NCBI RefSeq assembly: GCF_012273895.1 | Contig: NC_052128.1 | Location: forward strand, 2,170,001 to 2,234,000 | DNA: 64,000 bases | Direction: 5' to 3' | From: Zerene cesonia | Lineage: Eukaryota; Arthropoda; Insecta; Lepidoptera; Pieridae | The notes under the pieces: generated by a model | The model's database searches: none | What the model was told of the DNA's origin: nothing | What the model saw: only the letters and a program-made list of their open reading frames with translations | Program-made: the position numbers and the translations under genes | In this document: positions 13,765-25,784 of the stretch, piece by piece | Numbering within the stretch: position 1 is the stretch's first letter | Layout: every line of letters begins with the position of its first letter

Positions 13765-13825
13765 GGTGGGTATCGAACCTGTCTTTTGCCATACCGTGAC
13801 AACGCCGACTTCTCAGCCATCTATG
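13765..13825 (-). mobile_element. tRNA-like head, probable SINE remnant
   Basis: On the minus strand an A box TGGCTGAGAAG (13819-13809) and a B box GGTTCGATACC (13779-13769) lie at tRNA-like spacing. I see no complete cloverleaf or canonical acceptor stem, so a SINE head or tRNA pseudogene is more likely than a working tRNA. The 3' boundary toward lower coordinates is not identifiable. Confidence 0.45.
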
Positions 13826-14574
13826 ATGACATGACCTCAGTAATCTCTTTTAAATACGGACTATTTTCTATTCTTATAATGTGTCTCAAATATGCGCGAT
13901 CGCAAAAAGATTCGAACAATAAAAATCTTATAGTTATGAAGGTTCTGTCAAGGTAACCGATCCTTTACTAGCCAGAGATAAGTTCATTATCATTTTGAGT
14001 CGGTAACTCGGCCAACAAATCGTAAACTCTGCACGCAGCCCTACCTACGTTTTGATATTTTAGTCCGAAGTTATTGCTTATTATTATAACATCATATTTC
14101 TGATGCTAAAACGAGAATCGTCCTATATTCTCTCGCGTATTCAATGAATTATCAATAATTAGATTTTCTACATTGATACAAACATTGCCTTGCAAGCTAA
14201 TATAGCGATTCATTATTATATATAATTGTTTCTATTTACCACATGAACAGTTCTCAGTTTTCGCAAATATGTCTAGCTACTACAAATTTCTGAACCAAAT
14301 GAAAGTGAAAATAGTAAAAGTGATACATAAAATTGATGATTTTTGTATCTCATGTATATTTAATGAAACAGAACAGTTGTTTGTTATCGTAAATATAAGT
14401 AAATTTAAGCCTACAAACGCATTTCAGCCAATAAATAGCGAATACATTTTCTCTTAGTCTCCATAATATTTTACGTCTTAGATTCACAGAATGACCAAAT
14501 TAGCTTTGCTTTATTTGCAACAAAATGCCGTTGTATATTATGTTAACTTTTAACGATAATTTTTCGAATAATAT

Positions 14575-15574
14575 NNNNNNNNNNNNNNNNNNNNNNNNNN
14601 NNNNNNNNNNNNNNNNNNNNNNNNNNNNNNNNNNNNNNNNNNNNNNNNNNNNNNNNNNNNNNNNNNNNNNNNNNNNNNNNNNNNNNNNNNNNNNNNNNNN
14701 NNNNNNNNNNNNNNNNNNNNNNNNNNNNNNNNNNNNNNNNNNNNNNNNNNNNNNNNNNNNNNNNNNNNNNNNNNNNNNNNNNNNNNNNNNNNNNNNNNNN
14801 NNNNNNNNNNNNNNNNNNNNNNNNNNNNNNNNNNNNNNNNNNNNNNNNNNNNNNNNNNNNNNNNNNNNNNNNNNNNNNNNNNNNNNNNNNNNNNNNNNNN
14901 NNNNNNNNNNNNNNNNNNNNNNNNNNNNNNNNNNNNNNNNNNNNNNNNNNNNNNNNNNNNNNNNNNNNNNNNNNNNNNNNNNNNNNNNNNNNNNNNNNNN
15001 NNNNNNNNNNNNNNNNNNNNNNNNNNNNNNNNNNNNNNNNNNNNNNNNNNNNNNNNNNNNNNNNNNNNNNNNNNNNNNNNNNNNNNNNNNNNNNNNNNNN
15101 NNNNNNNNNNNNNNNNNNNNNNNNNNNNNNNNNNNNNNNNNNNNNNNNNNNNNNNNNNNNNNNNNNNNNNNNNNNNNNNNNNNNNNNNNNNNNNNNNNNN
15201 NNNNNNNNNNNNNNNNNNNNNNNNNNNNNNNNNNNNNNNNNNNNNNNNNNNNNNNNNNNNNNNNNNNNNNNNNNNNNNNNNNNNNNNNNNNNNNNNNNNN
15301 NNNNNNNNNNNNNNNNNNNNNNNNNNNNNNNNNNNNNNNNNNNNNNNNNNNNNNNNNNNNNNNNNNNNNNNNNNNNNNNNNNNNNNNNNNNNNNNNNNNN
15401 NNNNNNNNNNNNNNNNNNNNNNNNNNNNNNNNNNNNNNNNNNNNNNNNNNNNNNNNNNNNNNNNNNNNNNNNNNNNNNNNNNNNNNNNNNNNNNNNNNNN
15501 NNNNNNNNNNNNNNNNNNNNNNNNNNNNNNNNNNNNNNNNNNNNNNNNNNNNNNNNNNNNNNNNNNNNNNNNNN
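14575..15574. other. Assembly gap, 1000 N (placeholder size)
   Basis: Exactly 1000 N, so the true size is unknown. The right edge begins directly inside a mariner-like terminal region (15575-15646), suggesting the gap exists because a repeated transposon could not be assembled. The following lilli exon could lie here. Confidence 0.99.
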
Positions 15575-15646
15575 TGACAGATTCGAAATTCAAATGTAAT
15601 ATTTTTTTATAATTAAGTGTAACAGTATTTATGGCCAGACTAAGTA
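15575..15646 (-). mobile_element. Mariner-like terminal sequence beside a gap
   Basis: These 72 bases are identical by eye to 54463-54534: the same terminal repeat (minus strand, CTTAGTCTGGCC...) plus the same inner AT-rich leader, and the same terminal TA at 15645-15646. The remainder of the element would lie leftward in the 1000-N gap. No matching terminal repeat is visible left of the gap, up to 14574, so the whole element body and its other end are missing. Confidence 0.75.
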
Positions 15647-16063
15647 GACTGCAATCCAGACTGATATTACGAATAAGAACTGCTGCTTCTCTATAACGGA
15701 ACATATCACAGTAGAAAGATAATAATGACGTAAACACACATCTATTTAGTTCTACTTGACATTATACTGGAATCAGATTCAAGTCCAGCCAAAGGTGACG
15801 AATAAAATTCTATCATCAGATTATTGTTATGTTAAATTTAAATAATTGTAAGTATATTATTATTACTGTAATTATAAATTTAAACATAATAAGAATTATG
15901 ATTTGTGTTTAACATGTAACGCTGTGTGTTCAATGTGCTCTTATTCTGTAGTGTTAATTTAATTTAAATAAATAAATAAATTTACTAGAAACGTTTCCCT
16001 CCCTTACAAATCCTTATAACTACACACATTCGCACATGCACAGATTCTAGAACAGCTACTCAC

Positions 16064-16196
16064 ATGGCGCCGGGCTGGCCGGCTCCGCGCATATGCCGAT
16101 GGACTTGCTGGGGTCGTCGAGCAACGTCTGCGCGAGGTGGTAGTCGCCGAGCTTGATCTGTATCTGCTGGCTGACGCGGTCCCTGTTACCCGTCAC
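16064..16196 (-). CDS. lilli: lilliputian exon completing the P-TEFb-binding motif
   Basis: This is the next lilli exon, 133 nt on the minus strand. Seen: acceptor TTTCTAG before 16196 and donor GTGAGT after 16064. It starts in phase 0, matching the phase-0 end of the exon at 28137-28383, and gives 44 codons plus one base of the next. The peptide starts VTGNRDRVSQQIQIKLGDYH and continues with LAQTLLDDPSKSIGI and AEPASPAP. Joined to the upstream exon it reads ...LFPAPFR-VTGNRDRVSQQ..., which follows the vertebrate AFF pattern of LF-x-x-P-Y-K-V-T, a charged spacer, then I-Q-x-x-L-G-N-Y and an acidic LL-x-D segment. Known: these residues form the cyclin T1-contacting part of the AFF scaffold in the super elongation complex. 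The following exon would begin in phase 1. I could not find it between 1 and 16063, and it may lie in the gap at 14575-15574 or beyond the left edge. Confidence 0.85.
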
Positions 16197-18262
16197 CTAG
16201 AAACGACGAGATGTTAGTCTTTACACAGTCTTTCTGCAAAGCGTGATGCTTTTCAAACAAGCATTGATCTGTAACGTGGGTTGACAATTGCGGGATCAAT
16301 ATCCTATGTCTGTCGGTCGGGACATCTAAATTATGTAAGTAATAGAGGTTATATGTACAACGCGGAAAGGAGCACCTCCTTCGAAGTTATGGGTAATTTG
16401 TTTTAATCAAAATTTCGTTTTATTTTTACTTATATTTCGTCATACTCCAATGTAGAATTGTCAACACATCTTAAAACAATTTAATATCTAATTATACCAT
16501 CTGATTTCTACACTAAGTAGTCGGATGAATTGCACACGTGCATCGATAAATTTCACTCGCCGATGATCAAAACCCTTTCTAATCATTATAAAAACTCCAA
16601 TATAGAATGTAAAACAATACTTTTGGCATATTTACACACCTTTAATTATTAATATAAAATGCGCTTCGATAAATCCTAGTTAGGTAAAAAAAGAACTCAT
16701 GTTTTTGTTATTTCAATATCAAGTATTGTTCGACCATCCATCCATCTCTCAAGTTGTAATTAATTAATCAGATAGTACATGCCCTTGTTCAAACCGTGTA
16801 CCCTCATTCTATTGACTAAATCCGCTGTCCTTCAATCATCTATTATTGCATCAGATCAGACGATACGTCTATTGGTTGGCCCACAAACGATATAATCATA
16901 TAGCTCTTAAAATAATTTTCATTGTTTCAATTGCAATACAATAATATAAGCAAATTGCTTTTAATCCATTACGTGTGCTTACGGAATTACAAAACTTACT
17001 AGATATTAACTTTACGGAACGGTTAACAATTAAAAACAGCAATGTTATTATGAAAAATTGAGAGGAGAAACATATTACATAAATTGCTACATTTGATCTA
17101 AATCGTATAAGATAAATTAATAGAATTTAGAAATGATGGAACTAGGTGATTGTTTTTTAAGAATAAACTTATCTCAAAAGTGACCAGATTCTTGAAAGAA
17201 TTCCTACAATATTTTCATGGGAATCATAAATAAAAAAATGTCAAAACTAAATAGTACAAACCACCTTCGAAAAAGTGCTTCTAGAAACGTCTACCTAATT
17301 GAATAAATAAATGGTTAAGTTTGAAAATGTTTATTGAATGAGTTTGAACTCCTATTTATTTTCCATACATTTTACGCGAACCAATAAATAATATTGTTAC
17401 ATAGGTACATAAGTAATTTCTATGTATACACTTACGAAAATCAAAGAGCGATTCTCTCCTAAATATAATACACTACATTGACAATAATAGTAATTAATTC
17501 AACTTGTGTTTATTTGTTGTATAGCGATACTATGAGTCAATCCAGATGCAAGCGCCACAAGGCCGATAGAAACAGCTAGCGCACTATAAAATCTCAATTC
17601 AATATCGTTGTTCATTGCTTTGTAAATTCGCTAAACACGTAACTCGCATAATAATTTATCAAATCGACGAGCAACGTATACTGCAGATTAGAATTAGTAC
17701 TATCTTCGCATCCCACGTAGCTTGCAAAATTATTTTTATTCAACTAACTAATCGCTCTTGGATGTAACCTAATTTTCAGTGAAGTACAATGACTCACGCA
17801 TTAGTCAGAGTTCAATTGTTATGATGACTTGTGATACTTATAGTATAATTTCAATAGGAACTTATTGAATGTAGCCCATTGAAATGTTGTTATAATAAAA
17901 AGCTAAAACTTTTTAAATTGTTTTGCCGCAAAACAAAACTATAGTGATAGGATAATTAAATATATATTAAAGATAATAATAGATCACAGATAATATAGGT
18001 CTAATTTTAGGACCTATTAATAGAAACTCCAATAGCACTTATAATAGCAGCAATTGACATTGAAGCAGAATTAAAACACTTATTGGGTCAATGTAAAAAA
18101 CGTGCGTAAACAAACGTACGAACTATATTTAAATGCTATTTTATAATGATTTCCTAATAATGTTAAAATATTATAATACACACGCGATCGAAACTCACAG
18201 CCTAGTATGCCTCCTCATAACCTCATATAAGATTCACAAAAAAAATTGCAATGGTATGAATT

Positions 18263-18420
18263 TAAAAATGGGGCGCAGGTAGCACCACATCAGTCGCATG
18301 AATGCTACGGGGCCAAATGAGCCCTTAAACGTGTTCTTTAAAGATCTCCTCGTTGCCCCCCAAACAAATTGCCGCTTTAATAAAATAGATTGCCCTCTAA
18401 GGCTACGACGTCACGTATTT
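18263..18420. promoter_or_regulatory. GC-rich intronic patch, candidate conserved element
   Basis: In AT-rich intron this block is clearly richer in GC and in ordered words such as GGGGCCAAATGAGCCC and ATTGCCGCTTTAATAAAATAG. No open frame with splice sites or tRNA boxes is visible. The call rests on composition only. Confidence 0.22.
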
Positions 18421-18694
18421 AACACGTTACCTTTGTAATTAGAAGTAAGACTTTTGATATCTCGCGATACAGTTCTATGGAATGTCTAGACTGTTTTATA
18501 TATCAAGACACATACGAGGCGGGCCGTAAGTTGTTAGGAAAACTACAGACTCATCGAAGTCACGACTAAACAGTCAGTGAATTATCATGCAAGTCGCAAT
18601 TCTGGTCATCAAGACGCAATACAAACTTGAACAAATCAGCATGAACTATATTTATAATTTCGACAAATTAAAAGGACTATAAAATCATTACATA

Positions 18695-18885
18695 GTAGCA
18701 AACTCCTGCCCGCGTCTGTCCCTATGTATATGTATGTATTGTATGCATAGATCTTTAAAACTACACGACGGATTTTGATGGGGTTTTTATTTTAAGAGAT
18801 AGTGATCCAAACGAAAATATTATATTATAACATCTATTAAACTGCTACGAATTTAAAGCGTGTGAAGCCGCGGGCAGAAGCTAGT
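18695..18885 (+). mobile_element. Nonautonomous repeat, family D, with inverted ends
   Basis: Opens with CTCCTGCCCGCG and closes with CGCGGGCAGAAGCTAGT, so the two GC-rich ends are inverted copies. The body contains ATGCATAGATCTTTAAAAC, GGATTTTGATGGGGTTTTT and TTTAAGAGATAGTGA. Related bodies occur in both arms of the large inverted repeat. Confidence 0.6.
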
Positions 18886-19587
18886 ATCACATAAGGAACA
18901 CAACACAAGTGGTCTTATAAATTTGTACAAATTAATTCTCATCAATCGAATAATTATCTCATTTAACCTTTAACATCACCTTTATGTAAGGATAATAAAA
19001 ACAAATTTTATCGTTTTATATTTTTTCATATATTTGTATGCAAATATAGAAAGATCTATGTGAATAACTTAAATTCTGAATATGTTTAACTGATTTTAAA
19101 GTTAATAATAGCTTTTATCAAAATCAATATTAAATTAATTATTATAATGAGAAATTTCACAAATAAACACGAACAGATTTAATATTTTAACGCTACCATT
19201 TATACAATTGGTTATATATATATCAGTGCCGACTATATGTTACGTTACACTGCTTACGTTTTAATTTATCTAGCTGTTATTTTATCCACACAATCGATTC
19301 AAGTTATTCGACATTTTGTAGTGTTGCTCATTATTTACAGCTTTTACAATACAAAACACACATTTTATGACTCCATATAATCGAAATTTAATTCAAGGGA
19401 ATCCTTTCTATATCAAACTATATATAAATTAAAATAAAAATTAGATATATAAATTTAACTGTCAAAATTTGCACCATACACCTACAGTAACACCATAAGT
19501 AGATGAATAACAGCGCACAGTATCCGATATATTACATTTGTTTTGTAAACAGGCGTCTCTGTGCATTTTAAACATCGCATTTATCAC

Positions 19588-19800
19588 CCGTTTCTTTCAT
19601 TCCGCGGGCCGTCATTCAGCAGGCGGGCGCGAACTATTCGTAGAAGCCTCAGCCGCAGTCGGGAGCCGCGCCGCAATAAATTTGTCAATAGGCGGGGTAA
19701 ATTCGTCCACAATCCACATGTTTATAGAATACGCATCGTTGATAAATCGCTAATGCGGTGTCAACGGCCGAGACGCCGGAGTGGGACGCGGGATGCGTGC
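19588..19800. promoter_or_regulatory. GC-rich intronic patch, candidate conserved element
   Basis: GC-rich block with CCGCGGGCC, GCCGCGCCGCAATAAATTTG (Caudal/Abd-B-like CAATAAA at 19674-19680), TCGTTGATAAATCGC and CGGCCGAGACGCCGG. It resembles the patch at 10338 in combining GC-rich text with CAATAAA words. Overlapping open frames (71 and 81 codons) look incidental. Confidence 0.25.
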
Positions 19801-21889
19801 CGCTAGGGCTGCCACAAACATATGTTTGGTAGGAACGTTGTAGTTTGCACGAAACATACAATAATACGCCCACTTATATTTAATCATAGCACGTAATATC
19901 GAGATTATGGGTCGGTTTCTGCTCATAGTGTTTCTGATAGACCATTTGACACTATTTCATGAATATCCCTATTTTTTATACATTTTTCGTCATTTGAACT
20001 TTCAACTGAGTAAGATAGAATATACATATAATTTGTGCTACAAAATTTTGCAATCAAATGAATAATTATTCTGAGCAAAACTCTGAAAACGAAGTAAGTA
20101 ATTCATACGTATTAGTTTCGAGTAACTTTAACACAATTAAATGCAAATCACTTACACTATAAATACAATATACAGAAACACACGAAATTAAAATTCATTT
20201 ACAACGGTATTTATAGAAATTAGAATAAAAATTTCAGCCAATAAAATAGCGTCAACCCTACGTGCCTCTCCACAAACAAACACAGTTTCGATGAGACTGT
20301 ACCGCTAAATAGAACTCACCGTGCCTTTAAATAAAACCGTATTATGCTTTGCACTTACTTTGTGCATTAAAAGTGAATTTTCTAGATGCTTCTCTCGCTA
20401 TCATAATGTCTCTATGTTGTCACAAACTAAGAGAAAACTATAAAAAGCGGTATCAATGCATTGCTAGTTACACATTAATACATTTGTTTCGTGTTTAGCT
20501 TGGCTTCTAATAATTATTGCTACAATGTAACAAATACTGTTCTTTAATGAGGTTCGAGTTCCCCGTCTGTGCCACAGATTGACTGATTACGTGTTGTTTA
20601 CATTCATTACGCGCCCAGTATTGAAACAATTCGAGAACGATCATCAAACATTACATTGAAAGCGTCAATGTGGAGTTTAACAATTCATACCGCCGCCTAA
20701 ACTCGTAATACACAAGTCTAAGTCGTGTAAATACTCGTACGGCGCGTTACGGCGTCTCGAGTAGAATTTTATGTTTATACTAGGCTTATACAAGCAAGCA
20801 ATTCCCGCTTATCGCCTTATGTCTGTTCAGTTGAACCGCCGAAACGCCGCCTTACGGCAATAAAATTAGTCCTCGTCGTACGTTCATCATGATTCATAAA
20901 GTTCCGAGAAATTGTGGGCACGAAGGTGAGTTTGTTTGTAGCTTTCGTTTTAAAAGCTCGAATACATCGCTGTTGACACTTCTATAGAATTCAGTTTTAG
21001 CCCCGATAGTATCGTGAATGTTAAACTTAGAACCAATCGACGTAGATAGAAATTATATAGTTTTTTTTTTACACAACTCTCGTTAATCATCGAAATATTC
21101 GAAAATACATCAACGGAATATTACTTCAATGCATCTGTCCTACGCGCCGGTCAACTAACCATGGACTTAAAAGCCCCTTGTAAGGCGGTCTACCCATATG
21201 ATTATCGGGCCATATTTTGTAGCAAGCAAGGGTGCGGGCGCGGGGGCGAGGGGTAGTAATGAGGCCGTCTAGACGTCGCTGAGCTACAATACAATACTAT
21301 AGTCTTTGCATTTCAAGTATTGCTAAGTCGCTAGTCGCTACTCCACAACACTTAATACGATATCGGAATTAAAAGTTGAATTCGCGGAGCTCACAGACGT
21401 TGGCTGATGGAAATCATTTATGCGTCATCATGAGCGAATATCGGTTTCATAGAACACGATTAGACACTAAATTCTTTTTTGTTTTATATAGAATATAGTC
21501 ATTAGTGAAAAGATTAAACATATTCACAAAAACATGCATTCAACAAAAAACATGAACAACGATTTAAATAATGAAATTAGATAGTATTACATAAAAGTAA
21601 GTAAATAAGACACAATCAAAAAAAAACTTTAAGTTATTTAAATTACATATACTCGTAAATGATTAGTTTCAGCGACAGGACTTGTACCTACATTTATTTA
21701 AATTAATTCAAGGCTAAATAACATAACACATTTCCAAGTAAACCGACCGCATAATATTTCATAAACAATCAACCTCTTCATGCCTTATCACGTGCGTAGA
21801 TGATTAATGAAGCTGGGTATGTCAACGATAATTTATTGTAAATTTTTAGCGCATCTTAATTTTAATACCTATTAATAATATAATAATAT

Positions 21890-22203
21890 GAGAGCAGTGA
21901 TGGCTTAGTGGTTACGACCCCGAATTCCCATAGAAAAGCCGGGTTCGAGACCAGGCGAGCGGGCAAGAAATAAATTGATTTTTCATTTTTTTTCACCGTT
22001 TCGACCATTGGTGATGAGTACCAATGTTCGAAACGGTGAAGAAAAATATCGTGTGGAAACCGGCATGTCTGAGGATTAAGAGTTCGGCGACATGTGACAT
22101 CTGTCAAGCCGCACTTGTTACTTGGCCAGCATGGTGGATTATGGCCCGAACCCTATAGGGTACCTGTGTCCCTGCAGTGGGACAGAAACTGATGGTGAAG
22201 CAC
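21890..22203 (+). mobile_element. tRNA-derived SINE
   Basis: The head has a good RNA polymerase III A box TGGCTTAGTGG (21901-21911) and B box GGTTCGAGACC (21942-21952) at tRNA-like spacing. It is followed by an A/T-rich linker, a strong internal hairpin (about 21995-22041: CACCGTTTCGA ... TCGAAACGGTG), and a conserved-looking tail with GGCCAGCATGGTGGATTATGG, CCTGCAGTGGGAC and AGAAACTGATGG that I associate with lepidopteran SINEs. The tRNA-like head does not fold into a functional tRNA by eye. It lies in the lilli intron, antisense to the gene. Confidence 0.75.
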
Positions 22204-22285
22204 ATTATATATTCACGAGCTGCACCCCATAATGCATTTAATCGCCTTTTTCAACCCCAAAGGGATTTTTTTTTGTACTACTATT

Positions 22286-22466
22286 ATCTAATATATAAAA
22301 TTCTCGTGTCACAGTTTTCGTTGCCATACTCCTCCGAAACGGCTTGACCGATTTTGATGAAATTTTTTTTGCTTATCCGGTATCTATGAGAATCGGCCAA
22401 CATCTATTTTTCATACCCCTAAATGATAAGAGTAAGGCAGAACAGCGTTTGCCGGGTGCAGCTAGT
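22286..22466 (+). mobile_element. Nonautonomous repeat, family E
   Basis: Starts ATCTAATATATAAAATTCTCG, includes TCCGAAACGGCTTGACCGAT and TTTGATGAAATTTTTTTTGC, and ends GCCGGGTGCAGCTAGT. It lies about 80 bp after the SINE at 21890. Confidence 0.6.
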
Positions 22467-22755
22467 AGTCTATATAATAAATAAATATACATATTTGATC
22501 CTTTGAAATTATTTTCATTGGAAATTTCATCTAAATTATGCTTTTACCATGAATATGAAGACAAACAAACTCGCATTTATCACGATAGAATTAAAAAATC
22601 TATAATGACCGTGAACTTACAACTCTGCATTATAAAACCAAATGCATTTCATATATGTTTATCATTTAAAACTTCCGCCTCGCCTAATTGGGTTTCACCT
22701 TGAAATGTAATATTGAAACAGGTGTATAATTTAAACTTTATTATAATAGATTTAT

Positions 22756-22803
22756 GAACACGGAATATTCGTATCATCTTAATGATGCGAATACTCCGTG
22801 TTC
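22756..22803. repeat. Hairpin with 22-bp stem and 4-base loop
   Basis: GAACACGGAATATTCGTATCAT is followed by a 4-base loop (22778-22781) and then its reverse complement with two differences. On RNA from either strand one mismatch becomes a G-U pair. The stem is long and the loop very short, which suits a MITE remnant or inverted-repeat insertion better than a typical miRNA precursor. It is in the lilli intron. Confidence 0.75.
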
Positions 22804-22875
22804 AGATTTTAGAAATAGTTTGAACAGTAAAGATAAGTAGTAGTATCTTAATTGGTATCCTATTGATTTAAAATA

Positions 22876-23079
22876 GACTAGAGTTTCCGCTCGCTACTTC
22901 GCCCGCGTAATATACGCGCGCAATACCCGCAGTGTTTTCGTTTCCATGGTATTTTCGGGATAAAAACCTATATCCTTTCTAACGTCTCAAACTATATTTG
23001 TACCAAATTTCATACAAATCGGCTAAGTGGTTTTGGCATGAAGAAGAGGCAGGCAGACTTGAATAATATTAGTAGGGAT
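22876..23079 (-). mobile_element. Interspersed repeat, family B
   Basis: The plus strand starts ACTAGAGTTTCCGCTCGC and CTTCGCCCGCG, includes ATTTTCGGGATAAAAACC and ACCAAATTTCATACAAATCGG, and ends TAATATTAGTAGGGAT. It lies in the lilli intron, in the gene's orientation. Confidence 0.6.
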
Positions 23080-24072
23080 ATACAATTCTACTATACCATC
23101 AAATCTATAAATATTTTCGCATTATCTCTGATTTCTTGTGGGAACCAAATAAACAATAATGTATATCGTTCCATTGTAAGAATTATTACTCTTTAAATTA
23201 CCTATTGTTATTTTTAACAACATTTTTATGCGTATCGTCTGTAAGATCATTTTTTTAGTATAAATGATCGACATAAATGGTCCCAACCGAATGGAAAAAC
23301 TCGTTAAAACTCTACCGGCATATCATTCGTTATAAATATAATTATAAATTTCCAAAGACCACTCCTAAAATCAAGTGGCCCTTCATTGCGAAGAGTATAA
23401 AAGGCAAAATGAATCAGATGTAATTGTGAGATAAAATTTGGAAACAAAAACTCAAACGGCGGCGCGGTGAGACGAAATTCGTGATTTCATTCAAATCCAC
23501 CCGAAACGTCTCCTCTCGTCGAATTGAAGCAATCTTCAGATTTGCGATAAGTCTGTCTTTCACTCAATCTTCGCTAATTCGGCTAATGATCCGCGAATAA
23601 TTGTGCTATTGTAAAAATTCATTTGATACAGAGGAATGACCTAATTAGAAATTTGAATAATGGCGAAGTTCGTATCGGAACGGATCGGAAAAAAGGAAAA
23701 TGTTATGTTGACTTGTCATTTTGGTGTTCATAAATTAAAAGAGGCTTCAGTACAATAGCATAAAAATTCATAGTCAGAGAAACGTGAGAACGAAACTGGT
23801 GAAAGTGACATTACCATATTAAAAACATGTGGTCGCGTTTTGCACAGAAGAAATGAAGCTAGAAGAAGAAAATCCTATTACTTTATTACTTAGGTTATCG
23901 AGTATTCAAATCATTTAAACCGAAAATGTGTCGTCGGTAACACATGACTAAACTTTTGAATTCTTATTACATATTAATTGAATGCTTCTATTCTATAACT
24001 CTTGTACATCTCATGATTCAACCTTGAACATTACAGACGTTTTCAGCACATTACTCTTTCGACAAAATTACA

Positions 24073-24112
24073 ATGCGACGTCACGCGAACAGACGCTGCG
24101 TCACGTGACCAA
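24073..24112. promoter_or_regulatory. Paired CRE-like and E-box-like sites
   Basis: GACGTC with a following AC (24077-24084) lies 18 bp before a perfect 10-bp palindrome GTCACGTGAC (24100-24109), a bHLH-ZIP E-box core. They sit just left of the gap at 24244. Confidence 0.3.
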
Positions 24113-24243
24113 ATAAGGTGAACGATCACGTTGGAAATTTACGAAATATGAATCGAGCCACGCAACAATAACAATAATTCTATCACATTTTCCTCCCCGA
24201 TCTTGTTCCTCTTCGCAATGTTACGACGAGAATAAACCGCAAA

Positions 24244-25243
24244 NNNNNNNNNNNNNNNNNNNNNNNNNNNNNNNNNNNNNNNNNNNNNNNNNNNNNNNNN
24301 NNNNNNNNNNNNNNNNNNNNNNNNNNNNNNNNNNNNNNNNNNNNNNNNNNNNNNNNNNNNNNNNNNNNNNNNNNNNNNNNNNNNNNNNNNNNNNNNNNNN
24401 NNNNNNNNNNNNNNNNNNNNNNNNNNNNNNNNNNNNNNNNNNNNNNNNNNNNNNNNNNNNNNNNNNNNNNNNNNNNNNNNNNNNNNNNNNNNNNNNNNNN
24501 NNNNNNNNNNNNNNNNNNNNNNNNNNNNNNNNNNNNNNNNNNNNNNNNNNNNNNNNNNNNNNNNNNNNNNNNNNNNNNNNNNNNNNNNNNNNNNNNNNNN
24601 NNNNNNNNNNNNNNNNNNNNNNNNNNNNNNNNNNNNNNNNNNNNNNNNNNNNNNNNNNNNNNNNNNNNNNNNNNNNNNNNNNNNNNNNNNNNNNNNNNNN
24701 NNNNNNNNNNNNNNNNNNNNNNNNNNNNNNNNNNNNNNNNNNNNNNNNNNNNNNNNNNNNNNNNNNNNNNNNNNNNNNNNNNNNNNNNNNNNNNNNNNNN
24801 NNNNNNNNNNNNNNNNNNNNNNNNNNNNNNNNNNNNNNNNNNNNNNNNNNNNNNNNNNNNNNNNNNNNNNNNNNNNNNNNNNNNNNNNNNNNNNNNNNNN
24901 NNNNNNNNNNNNNNNNNNNNNNNNNNNNNNNNNNNNNNNNNNNNNNNNNNNNNNNNNNNNNNNNNNNNNNNNNNNNNNNNNNNNNNNNNNNNNNNNNNNN
25001 NNNNNNNNNNNNNNNNNNNNNNNNNNNNNNNNNNNNNNNNNNNNNNNNNNNNNNNNNNNNNNNNNNNNNNNNNNNNNNNNNNNNNNNNNNNNNNNNNNNN
25101 NNNNNNNNNNNNNNNNNNNNNNNNNNNNNNNNNNNNNNNNNNNNNNNNNNNNNNNNNNNNNNNNNNNNNNNNNNNNNNNNNNNNNNNNNNNNNNNNNNNN
25201 NNNNNNNNNNNNNNNNNNNNNNNNNNNNNNNNNNNNNNNNNNN
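24244..25243. other. Assembly gap, 1000 N, inside the lilli intron
   Basis: Exactly 1000 N, so a placeholder length. Neither edge shows a recognisable transposon end. Long open frames that run through it are artefacts of N translation. Confidence 0.99.
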
Positions 25244-25784
25244 AACATGACCAAGTGAAATAGTTAAATACGCAAACGTGTTCGAGTAATCGACTGCGCA
25301 AACGAGTAGTATTTATCGATGCAACCTTGACAAGGTGACTTAAAACTGGTATAGCGAAATGAGAAAAACCGACATAAAAAATGAGCAATTACGTACAAGG
25401 AATTGACAGCGTTGATGAAAATATTGCGGATCTTGTTCGAGCAGTAAATCTCTCGAGCGGCGTGCAACGTTAGCACAAATCCGGTTTTAGAACAATAGAT
25501 AAATATGTTGTTTTGCTAACATAACTGGTTATTCCCGAGATGGTGTCAAATGAACGCAGTCGAAATTGTAAAAAATCAACACGTCAATTGTCTCAGTAGA
25601 GGTTCGTTATCTTTTAATAGTGTAACCTTGAATTCTTGGCATCATGACGCAAACGAAAGTTTAATAAGAGTAACAACATCAATAAATAAAATTAATAAAG
25701 TCAAATTTAACTACGAGGCTACTACCTCTTATCGGCTCGGGCCATAATATCGCTTTGTCGGAGTGTGAAAAGCGGCGTCGTTTT

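Noticed and set aside
14525..15737. Long open frames of 350-395 codons spanning the N run
   Set aside because: Almost all residues are unknown because N cannot give stops. The same applies to the frames over 24139-25388 and 53117-54447.
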